Shown here: positions 45,601 through 54,626 of the stretch, piece by piece
Layout: the number at the start of each line of letters is the position of its first letter
How positions within the stretch are numbered: the first letter of the stretch is position 1
From: Faucicola sp048551375
GTDB lineage: Bacteria > Pseudomonadota > Gammaproteobacteria > Pseudomonadales > Moraxellaceae
Reading direction: 5' to 3'
Assembly (NCBI RefSeq): GCF_048551375.1
Contig: NZ_JBLYZJ010000001.1
Location: forward strand, 354,339-418,338
Length of the DNA: 64,000 nucleotides
The notes under the pieces: generated by a model
Database searches by the model: none
What the model saw: only the letters and a program-made list of their open reading frames with translations
Told to the model about the DNA's origin: nothing
Position numbers and translations under genes: made by a program

Positions 45601-47186
45601 ATAAAGATAAACACCAAATGGTTAGCCAATTTAGCCAAAAAGTTGAGCAGTATTTAGTCACCCATCACCCTGCCTTGCCGTTTGATAAACAGTATTTTGA
45701 ATTAGGGCTAACGCAAAACGTAGAAACGTTACCTTTCGACAAGCTCAAGGCGAACGTCAGCCAAACCATTCAACTGGCAAAAACCAAACTATACCCCCCT
45801 GCACCGATTTGGCATGAGCTGTATCAACAATTAACCAGTGAAAATACCACGCCCCACACTGATAAAGTGACGATTTGGGGTAAAACCGCTCTGAAACATT
45901 GGCTGGCGATTTGGCAACAGGCTCGTTTGTCCATGACGGCGATGTCAACTGTTTCAACTGAATCAAATATGCCAAATACGGTAGAAGTCACGACTCACTA
46001 TGAGCATTTGGGGCGTGTGGTCAGAGCCTTGCAAGACCCTGCCAAAGCCTTTGTGCAAGCCCAACAGATTTTTATTCCACCGACTGCTCAAGATGGCGGT
46101 TATCAAAATAGTATCGACAAAGAAACGGCATTAGAGCCTGTGGTGTTAGACCATTTATCTCGCTATCAGTTGAATAAATTGCTACTCGAACAGTTGTTGG
46201 ACAGTCGCCATGATAGCCAAGTGGATGATGCCCAATCTTCGCCAGTCAATAGCTTGGCATTTAGTCAAGTGTTGCCTGCTGGGGTCAATCGTTACCAAAG
46301 CCTTATCCATGAACAACAGCAATTGACAGGGCATTTACGTCAGTTGGTCAGTCGTTTTGCCGAATTTGCCAGTGCGGATAATACGGATGGTGAGGCTAAC
46401 GAAAACCATCAGCATGATTTAAGCGTGCTAAAACAACGTTTGCGGTCACAGTTTGTCGGTGTGACTGAAGAATTGCAACTTGAGCGTTTTATGGAGTTTA
46501 TCACCCCTTGCCATGAACAACGCTTGGCGGTGAATATCTTGGCGTTGGACGCACAAGATGCTAACACCACAACGCCTAGCCAATCATATTGCCAACAACG
46601 TCTGGTATTAACGGCGGTATTGCCTGTGGCGGATGAACAGGCGAGTTATTGGTTTCAGTATTTGCCGTATAGTGGGCGAGAGAAATATTGGGTGCAGTTT
46701 TGGCTCAATCATTTGGCATGGCAAGTCGCTAGACGCACCACCTTGGCACAAGTGGCGGAAGATGATGGCTTTTCGCTATGGCAGTTTAGTCGGCAAAAAA
46801 CGCTGTATTTACCTGCCATCGAGTGGCAAACTGCCGAAGCCCTGCTTCAAGATTGGCTGATGGTGTGGCAACTGCTCCAACAACAAGTGGTGATATTGCC
46901 ACCCAGCACCAGTATGGCGTTTCTACAAGGGCAACGTGAGATACAGGATAAAGCACAAAATACTAAATCCAGTACAACACCATTAAACGATTTAACTAAG
47001 TCCATTAGCACATGGTTTAACACGGCTTATAACCAGTCACCGACAGTCGAAAATGCCGATTATGTGATTTGGCAGACGTTATTGGGTGATAAAAAACCCA
47101 CGGTGATTTTGCCATTTTTGCAGATTTTAGGGGAATGGCTGTATCAGCCGTTATTGGATAATTTGGTGGATGTTTTTGCGGAATAA
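42684..47186 (+). CDS. recC: RecBCD subunit RecC
   Basis: RecC is the Chi-recognising, helicase-like subunit of the RecBCD double-strand-break repair enzyme. The N-terminus (FHVIVPSKVMGEWLKKQVAD) and the TTEFWGRFYWGLMQRVL block match RecC. So do LSIHACHGMVRQLEVL and ITFARMGAVRNLPYPLVVML. It has 1500 residues against 1122 in E. coli. The excess is spread over Gln/Asn/Thr-rich insertions (for example around 43.1-43.2, 44.0-44.2 and 45.5-46.0 kb). It leads recC-recB-recD, with recB starting 49 bp after it. Confidence 0.93.
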   Translation: MLKIIQSNQLEQLFSHLLDYYKTPNAGQSVFEPFHVIVPSKVMGEWLKKQVADQAGISTLVTTEFWGRFYWGLMQRVLRTYAHYREGVLSVPEVAMLSRRVMQWQIFGFLMRYQAQIMADESHPLYAFVSPLLEASSQATEKLTEQQLAGLAPVSPIDSVASERLGGFNNQSLVANHAISEQAHIRSQDQRLWQLASDMASMLNRYMTYRPQWLEAWGQNQPIAVVEMIQAKDTLHNRMQGRFGDNAVTTPEWLVAHYQALEQAQRFLWRTLFDDDYRYRKTLQAQFWQAFEDNDERIAKLCQERLPKQLILFTIQQLPPSELLDLQKLGKLTDVVLLHFNPSEQFWADIVDKNWLMQQQFDQPQNLYLKDYGHTLLSRFGKQSREVFAMLANLSGNEYGEVIWQDDFIDNPNPQTLLAQLQQDILMLEEGNTSEKIHEMLAFESNEAKTADNTTQQALQKIQQLGLANNQAFNKILAKLEQEFAKEPNQRQWQGEKLIDSSLSIHACHGMVRQLEVLRMMLVGWLNGTDLPKDCVNQEQAQAQAKKRSLSDILVLVPDIEAQQNVIEAIFPKGVGADGYSLPAKVTGVVGKEINQLWQAIVGYYQLLNRTGARFAKAEVFDWLMLPPLYESFGLTLEQMSRGCELLTQAGFIRGFDEAHLQQNLHTADDDYRYSFAFALERLVAGVLMPHASGVQFGEYVNRHGERERIAPLDSVSMNDASVVAVLCQIYQTLHQKRDMGQMTATVGEWLDEIEALIKGNFASFNQTNAWLAIFSARNELKNNIEANQKASQKHASQRPEILLSYEASDDTGQLPLKLNFVLESIAEQLVSQQVSAEPSGVITFARMGAVRNLPYPLVVMLNLNLTDFPQREPLNRYNLIQAGLPVRGDRFREDDDLGAFLDALLCAKQACWLFYNGSSTTDTHEHLPASPVQELLDFLQTEVAWQDQQGLFAVNVPTIETANENDSESDDNKDKHQMVSQFSQKVEQYLVTHHPALPFDKQYFELGLTQNVETLPFDKLKANVSQTIQLAKTKLYPPAPIWHELYQQLTSENTTPHTDKVTIWGKTALKHWLAIWQQARLSMTAMSTVSTESNMPNTVEVTTHYEHLGRVVRALQDPAKAFVQAQQIFIPPTAQDGGYQNSIDKETALEPVVLDHLSRYQLNKLLLEQLLDSRHDSQVDDAQSSPVNSLAFSQVLPAGVNRYQSLIHEQQQLTGHLRQLVSRFAEFASADNTDGEANENHQHDLSVLKQRLRSQFVGVTEELQLERFMEFITPCHEQRLAVNILALDAQDANTTTPSQSYCQQRLVLTAVLPVADEQASYWFQYLPYSGREKYWVQFWLNHLAWQVARRTTLAQVAEDDGFSLWQFSRQKTLYLPAIEWQTAEALLQDWLMVWQLLQQQVVILPPSTSMAFLQGQREIQDKAQNTKSSTTPLNDLTKSISTWFNTAYNQSPTVENADYVIWQTLLGDKKPTVILPFLQILGEWLYQPLLDNLVDVFAE

Positions 47187-47235
47187 TATCAAAACCAAAA
47201 TTTAAACGATTATATTTTTTTGATTGGGAATATAC

Positions 47236-50200
47236 ATGACGACCCAAACCACAGTTTTACCCCCTGCCATTAGTTTACCATTGACAGGGCAACACTTGAT
47301 TGAAGCCTCCGCAGGGACGGGCAAGACATGGACGCTGACTGGTGTGGTGCTACGCTTATTGGTGGAGGCAGGTTATCCTTGCGATAAAATTATCGCCACC
47401 ACCTTTACACGCAGTGCGGCCGCCGAAATGCGTCAGCGTATCCGAGAGCGATTGCAGTCGTTTTATCGGTTGCTTCGCTTGATTCATAGCGAGGGTTTTA
47501 TTGCTCCCACGGCTAAAGCAACGGATGACACTGATAACGCCACTAATTCCACAAGCAATGACGCACGTTATCAGGCATTTTGGGCGTGGTTAAATGAACG
47601 TGCTAAACGTATGAACCTTACCGAAAGCCTTGATGACCCCATTAATCATCATTTGATTGACTGGGTTGCTAAACAGGTGTTTCAGATTGGCGACAGTGAG
47701 CAACCCCAAAAGCAACTTCAAACCCAACAAGACCAAAGCCAAACCGAAAGTACCGATACGGATACAACGGAAAAATCAGCCAAATCGAGCAAATCAAACA
47801 AGCCGAATCGTCCGCCGACTGTGGATTTTCGTATCGCTTTGCAACGCACGAGCCTTGCCCTTAATCAGCTTGATAGGCTGTTTGTCAGTACCTTGGATAG
47901 TCTGTGCCAAAAGTGGCTACGAGAGTTTAGCAGTGAAACGGGCTTTTCGCCAGAGGTGCAGATTAGCAATGATGTGCAAGCCGTGGTGACAGGCATGATA
48001 CATGACCAGTTGCGAGCGTTTTGGTCGCATATTGATGAGCTTGAGCCTCAAGTTTATCGCCTGATGCAAGCCACAGGCAAGCTATACGACACCGCAAGCT
48101 ATGTCAAAGTGGTCGAAAAGGCGTTGACGTTCTACACCGCACCGATTGACACACTCCGCATTCACCCTGTGGATTTATCAGCGATACCTGCCCTAATGCA
48201 ACGTATTGCCAATCGCCACGATGAGGCATTTAAGCCGTATTTGGACGCTGATTTTCGTATTAATCAAGGCATGGCAAAAGCCAAATGGCTACACAAAGGG
48301 CTGGCGAGTTTTGCCCAATTACAACAACAGCTTGCCAGTGGCGATGTGTTGGATTTGCTAAAATTAGCCGATGACCCGCTCAAACTGCTACTAGCCATCC
48401 ATGAATTTGATAAAAACGATGACGGTTTTAACAGTAAAAAACAAGCCCAAGTTGAGGCGTTTCGAGCTGTGCCGATGGTGCAGGATTTGGTAAAACTTGC
48501 CAAAGCCAAATTGCAAATCGAACAGCATATTACCCAGCTTAATCAATATTTTACCCAGTTTATCGGTCGCTATGTGCGTGAGCAACTGCCTCAAGTGCTA
48601 GAAGCCCAACGTTTGACGACTTTTTCCTTACAGTTGGCACGCCTTAATCAAGCCCTTGCCAGTCAACAAGGCGAAGCGTTGGCTCGTTATATTCGCCACC
48701 AATACCCTGTGGCGTTGATTGATGAATCACAAGATATCAATACCGAACAGGCGTTGTTGATTAAACGGATTTATTTGGATGAAGCCGTGGCGGTAAGCGA
48801 GTTGGGTAAAAAGGTAGATAAGGATAAAACGGATAAACATAGCCAAAATAAAGGCTTTTTATTATTAGTCGGTGACCCAAAACAGGCGATTTATGGCTTT
48901 CGTGGTGGCGATGTGCATAATTACACCACGCTGAAACAACTGTTTCATACCAAGCCGTTGGCATTGACGCAAAATAGACGCTCATCCAAAGCCCTAATTG
49001 ACAGCCTAAATGCGTGGTATGGCGTGGCAAATCAAGCTAATGATAATGAGGGTGATAATAATGATGATAAAAATAGCCTAAGCAAATATAACGAAACAAC
49101 CGCCATTACCAGTGATTTTTTGGGGCAGGGGATTTATTATCAAGCGATTGAAGCCGTGCGAAAAGAAGCGAGTTTGGTTTTACAAACGGATGAAAATTCC
49201 CTTGAGCAACAAAAATCAATTCTTGATAATGAGGTGTTAGCCGAAAATGATATAGCCGAGCCTTTAACCGAGGCTACTTCAGATTTACCCACGTTTTATC
49301 AACTGCATATTCCGTATAAACAGCCGTTTCCCACAGAGGCTGATACAGCAGGGGAGGATACCGATAAAGCGATAGCGGATACCGATGTGGTTAGGTTTGA
49401 AAATGCGATTGTGGCGGAAATTTTGGCATTGTTTGACAATTCATCATTATCACTGGATAAGCGAGCGTTAAGCTTGTCGGATATCTGTGTATTGGCAGTG
49501 CGAAATAAAGAACTCGATAGCCTAGAACGTACGCTATTGGCTCATGGGATTGCCACCATTCGAGGGGGAAATCAAAGCGTCTTTAGCGACCGTATGGCAC
49601 AGGATTTGCTCACTTTGATGGCGGTGCTACTCACGCCTTACCATCAAGCCAAGGTCAAAAGTTTACTGATGTCGGCATTTTTTCAGCTTAATTTGCAAGA
49701 AGCCAATGCGTTGCTTGAAAGTCAAGAGCCAAGCGAGGGTTCGCATATTAAGCAACTGCATTTTAATCAACTACAAGATATGTTGGTGCAAGCCAGTGAG
49801 TATTGGCAAAAAGAGGGGTTTTTGGTAGCGGTGCAGTGGTGGCTCAATCAGCCCCTTGCCGTTGGTTCAGAAACGATTGCGTTGAGTTTTTGGCAACGTT
49901 TGGCAAAAGATAGGGCAGGCGAGAGGTTATTGATAGATTTGCGTCAACTGTTGGATATTTTGGCACAGCGAAGCAATGGGCAATCGGCAGGGCAGGGGAC
50001 AGGTGAATATCAGCTCTACGAATGGTATGAACGCCAAATCCAAACCCAACCCAAGGACGACTGGGCGATTCAACAACGCTTATCATCCGAGGTGGGCGTG
50101 CAACTGATGACCATTCACCAATCCAAAGGCTTGGAGTTTGCCGTGGTGTTTGTGGTGGGGTTAAGTGAGGCGATTTATACCAAAAAGCCCAATCAGCATT

Positions 50201-52206
50201 TATACCTTTATACCGATACCCATAATCAACAAAACAGCCAGCAAAACAACAGCTTGCTAACACGCCGACTGTCCCCCACAGCGACCAGTTGGCTCGATGG
50301 GGACATAGGTGGTGGGCAGGATTTTGACGACATCGAAAATCAAAGCCTATTTGAGGAGCGACTTCGCCTAATGTATGTGGCGGTGACACGGGCGAGAGAA
50401 CGTCTGTATATCGTCACCCAAGCGAGAAATAGCAAAAGTTCAGGCATACCGCTCACCGCATTTGTCGAAGACTGTAAAGACTTTGTGGCGTTGGACGCAC
50501 GCAAAGCAGTGCTTATGTTAAAAGATACAAATAGCCTAAGCAAATATTTAAACAAAGACCAGAAATTCACCACCAATCCATCGCAAAGTTTGGCAAATAA
50601 CCTCATTACCAAAATCAACTATGCCGAATATCAGCAAGCCTTGACCCAACACGCCTTTGTCGGTTGGGCGAATACCAGTTTTACTGCTTTATCACGCTAT
50701 GTCAACCATGATAAACAAGATAGCATGGTGCATGAGGCGGATTATGTTTATGAAGCGGACATTTTAGAAGTCGATAATTCATGGGAACAGGATGAACCAT
50801 ATCCAAACAATCCTATTGCTTATACCAATCTGCCAATCGAAATGGGTATTGAGCCAGTTCAATTTGACCCAATTAGCAATTCGACTGGAAATATTGAACC
50901 GAATTTTTCACCAAACTCTTCATCAAGTCAGCCATCAAATCTGCCATCAAATTTTCCACCCATATCAGATGACATGAATTATGCGGATATGCCGTTGGAT
51001 ATTTATGCGGATTTTGATAATGAGGGTAGGGGAGAAAGTCATGGTTTTGATACGGATGAGCCGAATTGGCAAATAGGTGAGCGTGACCTTAGCTATTTAA
51101 ATGACAGCTATTTAAACGACAATTACCCCAATGACTATGATGATATGAATGGTTATGATATGGGTGGGATGGATTACTACGATGTTTATCAAGATTTTTC
51201 GTTTGTTGAACCCATGCCTATCCCTGAAATGCCGTTGGCTGGCGAGTTGCTGGAAATGGGCGTTCAGCAGTTGCCGACTGATGATGAGCAGAAGACTTTA
51301 TTGCGGTTTAACTTTGAAAAAGGCACAAGTGCAGGGGTGTTTTTACATAAAGTATTGGAAGATTTGGCAAATAGTTGGCTCGAAGAAGAGGCGTTATTGC
51401 CCACGAATAGCGAGTGGCAACCGCCAAAACGTTGGGCGGTGGTGATTGATAGGGCATTGCGGAAACAGCAATTGCCAGAAATGTATTACTCCACCCTTGC
51501 CTCCAGTGAGGGGACTATCGGCAAGCTCGACACCACGGACGCACAAGACCCACGCCATCAGCTACAACCGCAATACCGTGCGTTAAGCGTATGGCTGAAT
51601 GAAGTGATACACACGCCATTGGGGGCTTCGGCTCAACGCCCTGTGGATATCCGCCCTCAGCAAAAAATTGCCGAAATGGGATTTAGTATGCGTCTAAACG
51701 GTGAATTATCATTGACCGCATTGAATGAGCTATTTGCTGAGTATCATATTCCGTTGCAACTACAATCCCAACACAGCAAATCCGCCATTTGGCAATACCT
51801 AAAAGGCGAAATCGACTTGGTGTATCAACAGGATGATAAGTTTTATTTGGTTGATTATAAAAGTAATTATTTGGGCAATAACTTCCGAGAGTATGCCACC
51901 GACCGTCTTGTTAAAGCCATGAATGAGCATAGCTATTGGCTACAGGCAAGTATTTATCAAGTGGCTCTGCACCGCTATCTTCAGCTACGCCTGCCGAATT
52001 ACGCCATTGAGCAACATTTGGGGGCAGTGGAATACGCCTTTATTCGTGGGATGTCGCCGTATGCCCATTTGGCAGAAATCGCAAACAAGGATAGCCTATT
52101 GCCAAATAATCTCGACATTGGCGGTGACATTCGTGGAGGGCTAGGGCGGTTGGTGTGGCAACCACCTGTAGACTTTATTTTGGCATTGGATAAATTATTT
52201 GGTTAA
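47236..52206 (+). CDS. recB: RecBCD subunit RecB (helicase-nuclease), expanded
   Basis: RecB is the 3'-5' helicase and the nuclease of RecBCD. Walker A (ASAGTGKT) is at residues 24-31. VALIDESQDINTEQALL, LVGDPKQAIYGFRGGD and LMTIHQSKGLEFAVVF are the UvrD-type motifs. The nuclease domain has GEIDLVYQQDDKFYLVDYKS near the C-terminus, with the Asp and Lys of the active site. At 1656 residues against 1180 in E. coli it is enlarged by polar insertions near 47.7, 49.0-49.4 and 50.5 kb, and by a ~190-residue acidic Asn/Asp/Tyr/Pro-rich linker at 50.71-51.29 kb between helicase and nuclease. ATG at 47236 is preferred over TTG 47224. Confidence 0.93.
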   Translation: MTTQTTVLPPAISLPLTGQHLIEASAGTGKTWTLTGVVLRLLVEAGYPCDKIIATTFTRSAAAEMRQRIRERLQSFYRLLRLIHSEGFIAPTAKATDDTDNATNSTSNDARYQAFWAWLNERAKRMNLTESLDDPINHHLIDWVAKQVFQIGDSEQPQKQLQTQQDQSQTESTDTDTTEKSAKSSKSNKPNRPPTVDFRIALQRTSLALNQLDRLFVSTLDSLCQKWLREFSSETGFSPEVQISNDVQAVVTGMIHDQLRAFWSHIDELEPQVYRLMQATGKLYDTASYVKVVEKALTFYTAPIDTLRIHPVDLSAIPALMQRIANRHDEAFKPYLDADFRINQGMAKAKWLHKGLASFAQLQQQLASGDVLDLLKLADDPLKLLLAIHEFDKNDDGFNSKKQAQVEAFRAVPMVQDLVKLAKAKLQIEQHITQLNQYFTQFIGRYVREQLPQVLEAQRLTTFSLQLARLNQALASQQGEALARYIRHQYPVALIDESQDINTEQALLIKRIYLDEAVAVSELGKKVDKDKTDKHSQNKGFLLLVGDPKQAIYGFRGGDVHNYTTLKQLFHTKPLALTQNRRSSKALIDSLNAWYGVANQANDNEGDNNDDKNSLSKYNETTAITSDFLGQGIYYQAIEAVRKEASLVLQTDENSLEQQKSILDNEVLAENDIAEPLTEATSDLPTFYQLHIPYKQPFPTEADTAGEDTDKAIADTDVVRFENAIVAEILALFDNSSLSLDKRALSLSDICVLAVRNKELDSLERTLLAHGIATIRGGNQSVFSDRMAQDLLTLMAVLLTPYHQAKVKSLLMSAFFQLNLQEANALLESQEPSEGSHIKQLHFNQLQDMLVQASEYWQKEGFLVAVQWWLNQPLAVGSETIALSFWQRLAKDRAGERLLIDLRQLLDILAQRSNGQSAGQGTGEYQLYEWYERQIQTQPKDDWAIQQRLSSEVGVQLMTIHQSKGLEFAVVFVVGLSEAIYTKKPNQHLYLYTDTHNQQNSQQNNSLLTRRLSPTATSWLDGDIGGGQDFDDIENQSLFEERLRLMYVAVTRARERLYIVTQARNSKSSGIPLTAFVEDCKDFVALDARKAVLMLKDTNSLSKYLNKDQKFTTNPSQSLANNLITKINYAEYQQALTQHAFVGWANTSFTALSRYVNHDKQDSMVHEADYVYEADILEVDNSWEQDEPYPNNPIAYTNLPIEMGIEPVQFDPISNSTGNIEPNFSPNSSSSQPSNLPSNFPPISDDMNYADMPLDIYADFDNEGRGESHGFDTDEPNWQIGERDLSYLNDSYLNDNYPNDYDDMNGYDMGGMDYYDVYQDFSFVEPMPIPEMPLAGELLEMGVQQLPTDDEQKTLLRFNFEKGTSAGVFLHKVLEDLANSWLEEEALLPTNSEWQPPKRWAVVIDRALRKQQLPEMYYSTLASSEGTIGKLDTTDAQDPRHQLQPQYRALSVWLNEVIHTPLGASAQRPVDIRPQQKIAEMGFSMRLNGELSLTALNELFAEYHIPLQLQSQHSKSAIWQYLKGEIDLVYQQDDKFYLVDYKSNYLGNNFREYATDRLVKAMNEHSYWLQASIYQVALHRYLQLRLPNYAIEQHLGAVEYAFIRGMSPYAHLAEIANKDSLLPNNLDIGGDIRGGLGRLVWQPPVDFILALDKLFG
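49072..49087 (+). repeat. AATAGCCTAAGC element, copy 4 (in recB)
   Basis: The exact 16-mer lies within a 24-bp match to the recD copy (TAAAAATAGCC, then TAAGCAAATATAA). It reads as KNSLSKYNE inside a low-complexity Asn/Asp insertion of RecB. Confidence 0.85.
50530..50545 (+). repeat. AATAGCCTAAGC element, copy 5 (in recB)
   Basis: The exact 16-mer reads as TNSLSKYLNKD in a polar insertion between the RecB helicase motifs and the linker. Confidence 0.85.
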
Positions 52207-52229
52207 ATGATAAAAAATTGGATAAAACT

Positions 52230-54443
52230 ATGACAACGCAAGCCCCTCAAACGCAAAACATTAGCCCTTTTGCCGAGCAGTTGACCCAACTGACGGCATT
52301 TATTGAATTACGCCAAACCCAAAAACAGGCATTGACCACGGCTAAACTGCTCAATCATCAGATGAAAAATGGGAAAGATAATCGTTATGATGTTAATAAA
52401 AATAGCCTAAGCAAATATAAATTAATTTCACAACAACTAACACAAAAAAATGATGACGAATCTGATTATAGCCGTCAAGCCCTCAATAAACTGATGCGAT
52501 TATTGGGCGAACAACTCAATGATGGACACACTATTTATACCCTGAATCCGACTACCGACCGCCAAATAAAATTGCTAAAACAATGGCAACAACAGGGCTG
52601 GATGACGGATTTGGTGAGTATTCATTTTAATAAAAACCAAGTCTTTAATAATATTGATATTGATAGGGCTTCGATGTCAAATGACGACAATTATATTGAT
52701 AACAAGGCATTATCACAGGTCAATACGCCGATTGTCATGCAATCGTTTTTGACTGGGACGAATGATGAACAGGGTAGGGGGCTAACCACGATTTTTTGGT
52801 TACAGCGTCAATGGTATGCCGAAAAACGCCTTGCCAATCAGCTACTTGCGATTGCCACTCGACCTGTGCAAAGCCTAGCGATTAATGAAGATGATATAAA
52901 TAATAATCATAAGGGTAATGAAAAAACTCAACCAAATCAACCCAATGCCGAACAGCAACAAGCCATCGACAAAGCCAGTCGTTATGGTTTAAGTATTATC
53001 ACAGGCGGGCCGGGTACAGGCAAAACTTTTACTGTGGCTCAACTGGTCACTCGGCTACAACACGCCCATGACCGACAACGCCAAATTCAGCCAGATTTAC
53101 CGCCATTGTCGATTGCATTGACCGCACCCACAGGTAAGGCAAGCCAACGAATGCAAGAGTCGCTTGCCAAAAGTTTGCAAGGCGAACCCATCAACCTTGA
53201 CAATGCCAAGACCTTGCACCGTCTATTGGGTATTGGACAGGACGGCATACCACGCTATCATGCGGATAATCCATTGCCAGATGATTTGGTAATTGTCGAT
53301 GAAGCCTCGATGTTGGGATTGGAACTCGCCAGCCTACTGGTCGATGCTATCAAGCCAACAGGACGGCTGATTTTATTGGGCGATGCCAATCAATTATCGG
53401 CAGTCGATGCAGGGGCAGTGTTGGCGGATTTGTGTGCGGTTGAGGTGTTACAGCCGTATCGCACCGAGTTGGTGGAATCCAAGCGGTTTGATAAAAACTC
53501 CGCCATTGGGCAATTAGCACTGGCGATTGTCAAGCCCATTGAACATTGGCTGGTAAATATGGGACAGATGATACCCTTGGAAAATGACACAGTATCGCCA
53601 TTAGAAAAAGCCAAATCCGCCAAAATGCGTGCGGTTTATCGCTTACTTAAAAAACAAGCATTTGAGCCGACTGTGAAACCAAATCCAAATGCAGAAACCC
53701 ATCAATCTTTAGCAAAATCATCGCTTGCCACTAATTCAACCAATCAACAAATTAGCCAAAAAATTAATAATAAACTACATGAAAATGCATTTTTCACCAT
53801 CACGCCAGCCACGCATTTTAATCAAGTTTATCAACAGCTTGCCAAGCCGTATTACGATTTTTTTGCATTGTTAAAAGATTGGTATATTCAGCCACAAGAC
53901 ATCTTTGACGTTGAAGTTCGTCAGCAATTATTTGCCAGTTTTGACAGTTATCGGATTTTGACCGCAGGACATTTGGGGCAGTTGGGCAGTCAGATGTTAA
54001 ACAAAAAAATGGCGACAGCATTCTTTAGATATACCGAATTGGTACGTGGACATGAGTTTTTTTATCATGGCTTACCGATTATGATAACCCATAATGATTA
54101 TCAATTAGGTTTGTTTAATGGCGATATTGGCATTTGCGTGCAGACCAGTGACCAATCGCAGTGGGTGGTGTTCGCTGATAAAGTGATAGCGACCCACCGC
54201 CTTAGCCGTGATAGCTGTGAGCCTGCGTATGCCATGACCATTCATAAATCGCAAGGTTCAGAATTTGGTCATGTGGCGGTATGTCTTGATAGGGTACATG
54301 GGCGGTTATTGAGCCAAGAATTGATTTATACTGCCGTCACTCGTAGTAAAGGGCAATTTAGCCTGTTTAGCCAAACCAATGTACTTAGTCAAGCGATTTT
54401 ACAAAAAGGTAATCGTCAAACGGGATTAAGTTTACAGTTTTAA
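52230..54443 (+). CDS. recD: RecBCD subunit RecD (5'-3' helicase)
   Basis: RecD is the superfamily 1B 5'-3' helicase of RecBCD. Walker A is IITGGPGTGKTFTVAQL. ALTAPTGKASQRM and LVIVDEASMLGLELAS (Walker B) follow, then LILLGDANQLSAVDAG, and the C-terminal YAMTIHKSQGSEFGHVAV and YTAVTRSKGQF. It has 737 residues against 608 in E. coli, with polar insertions near residues 50-70 (holding a KNSLSKYK peptide) and around 53.57-53.79 kb. ATG 52230 follows recB by 23 bp; the in-frame TTG at 52218 is less likely. Confidence 0.94.
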   Translation: MTTQAPQTQNISPFAEQLTQLTAFIELRQTQKQALTTAKLLNHQMKNGKDNRYDVNKNSLSKYKLISQQLTQKNDDESDYSRQALNKLMRLLGEQLNDGHTIYTLNPTTDRQIKLLKQWQQQGWMTDLVSIHFNKNQVFNNIDIDRASMSNDDNYIDNKALSQVNTPIVMQSFLTGTNDEQGRGLTTIFWLQRQWYAEKRLANQLLAIATRPVQSLAINEDDINNNHKGNEKTQPNQPNAEQQQAIDKASRYGLSIITGGPGTGKTFTVAQLVTRLQHAHDRQRQIQPDLPPLSIALTAPTGKASQRMQESLAKSLQGEPINLDNAKTLHRLLGIGQDGIPRYHADNPLPDDLVIVDEASMLGLELASLLVDAIKPTGRLILLGDANQLSAVDAGAVLADLCAVEVLQPYRTELVESKRFDKNSAIGQLALAIVKPIEHWLVNMGQMIPLENDTVSPLEKAKSAKMRAVYRLLKKQAFEPTVKPNPNAETHQSLAKSSLATNSTNQQISQKINNKLHENAFFTITPATHFNQVYQQLAKPYYDFFALLKDWYIQPQDIFDVEVRQQLFASFDSYRILTAGHLGQLGSQMLNKKMATAFFRYTELVRGHEFFYHGLPIMITHNDYQLGLFNGDIGICVQTSDQSQWVVFADKVIATHRLSRDSCEPAYAMTIHKSQGSEFGHVAVCLDRVHGRLLSQELIYTAVTRSKGQFSLFSQTNVLSQAILQKGNRQTGLSLQF
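52401..52416 (+). repeat. AATAGCCTAAGC element, copy 6 (in recD)
   Basis: The exact 16-mer reads as KNSLSKYK in a polar N-terminal insertion of RecD. It shares 24 bases with the copy at 49072. Confidence 0.85.
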
Positions 54444-54454
54444 GCATTTGTATT

Positions 54455-54523
54455 TGTAGGGGTGTAATGCTTACGCCCAGTTGAATATTTTGAATATTGA
54501 GCGTATTCAATACGCCCCTACAA
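54455..54523. repeat. Family B composite element (second copy)
   Basis: TGTAGG leads into GGGTGTAA (54460-54467) / TTACGCCC (54471-54478). An AT-rich spacer and GCGTAT (54501-54506) / ATACGC (54510-54515) follow, ending CCCCTACAA. It is the mirror orientation of 27529-27598. It starts 11 bp after the recD stop. Confidence 0.88.
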
Positions 54524-54575
54524 CTATAAATTTTTAGTATTTAGGATTAGATTTAGGTTCTATACAAGAAGAAAA

Positions 54576-54613
54576 AGCCCCTCTTTGCAAAAGAGGGGGG
54601 CGTGGGAGATTTA
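54576..54613. repeat. Family A palindrome (copy A4, reverse orientation)
   Basis: CCCCTCTTT (54578-54586) pairs with AAAGAGGGG (54590-54598), with the conserved flank GTGGGAGATTTAA to its right. It lies between convergent recD and hpt, next to the composite B element. Confidence 0.8.
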
Positions 54614-54626
54614 ACTTAACGTCACT

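Noticed and set aside
49844..50389. 181-codon open frame opposite recB
   Set aside because: It lies within conserved RecB helicase motifs on the other strand and resembles no known protein.
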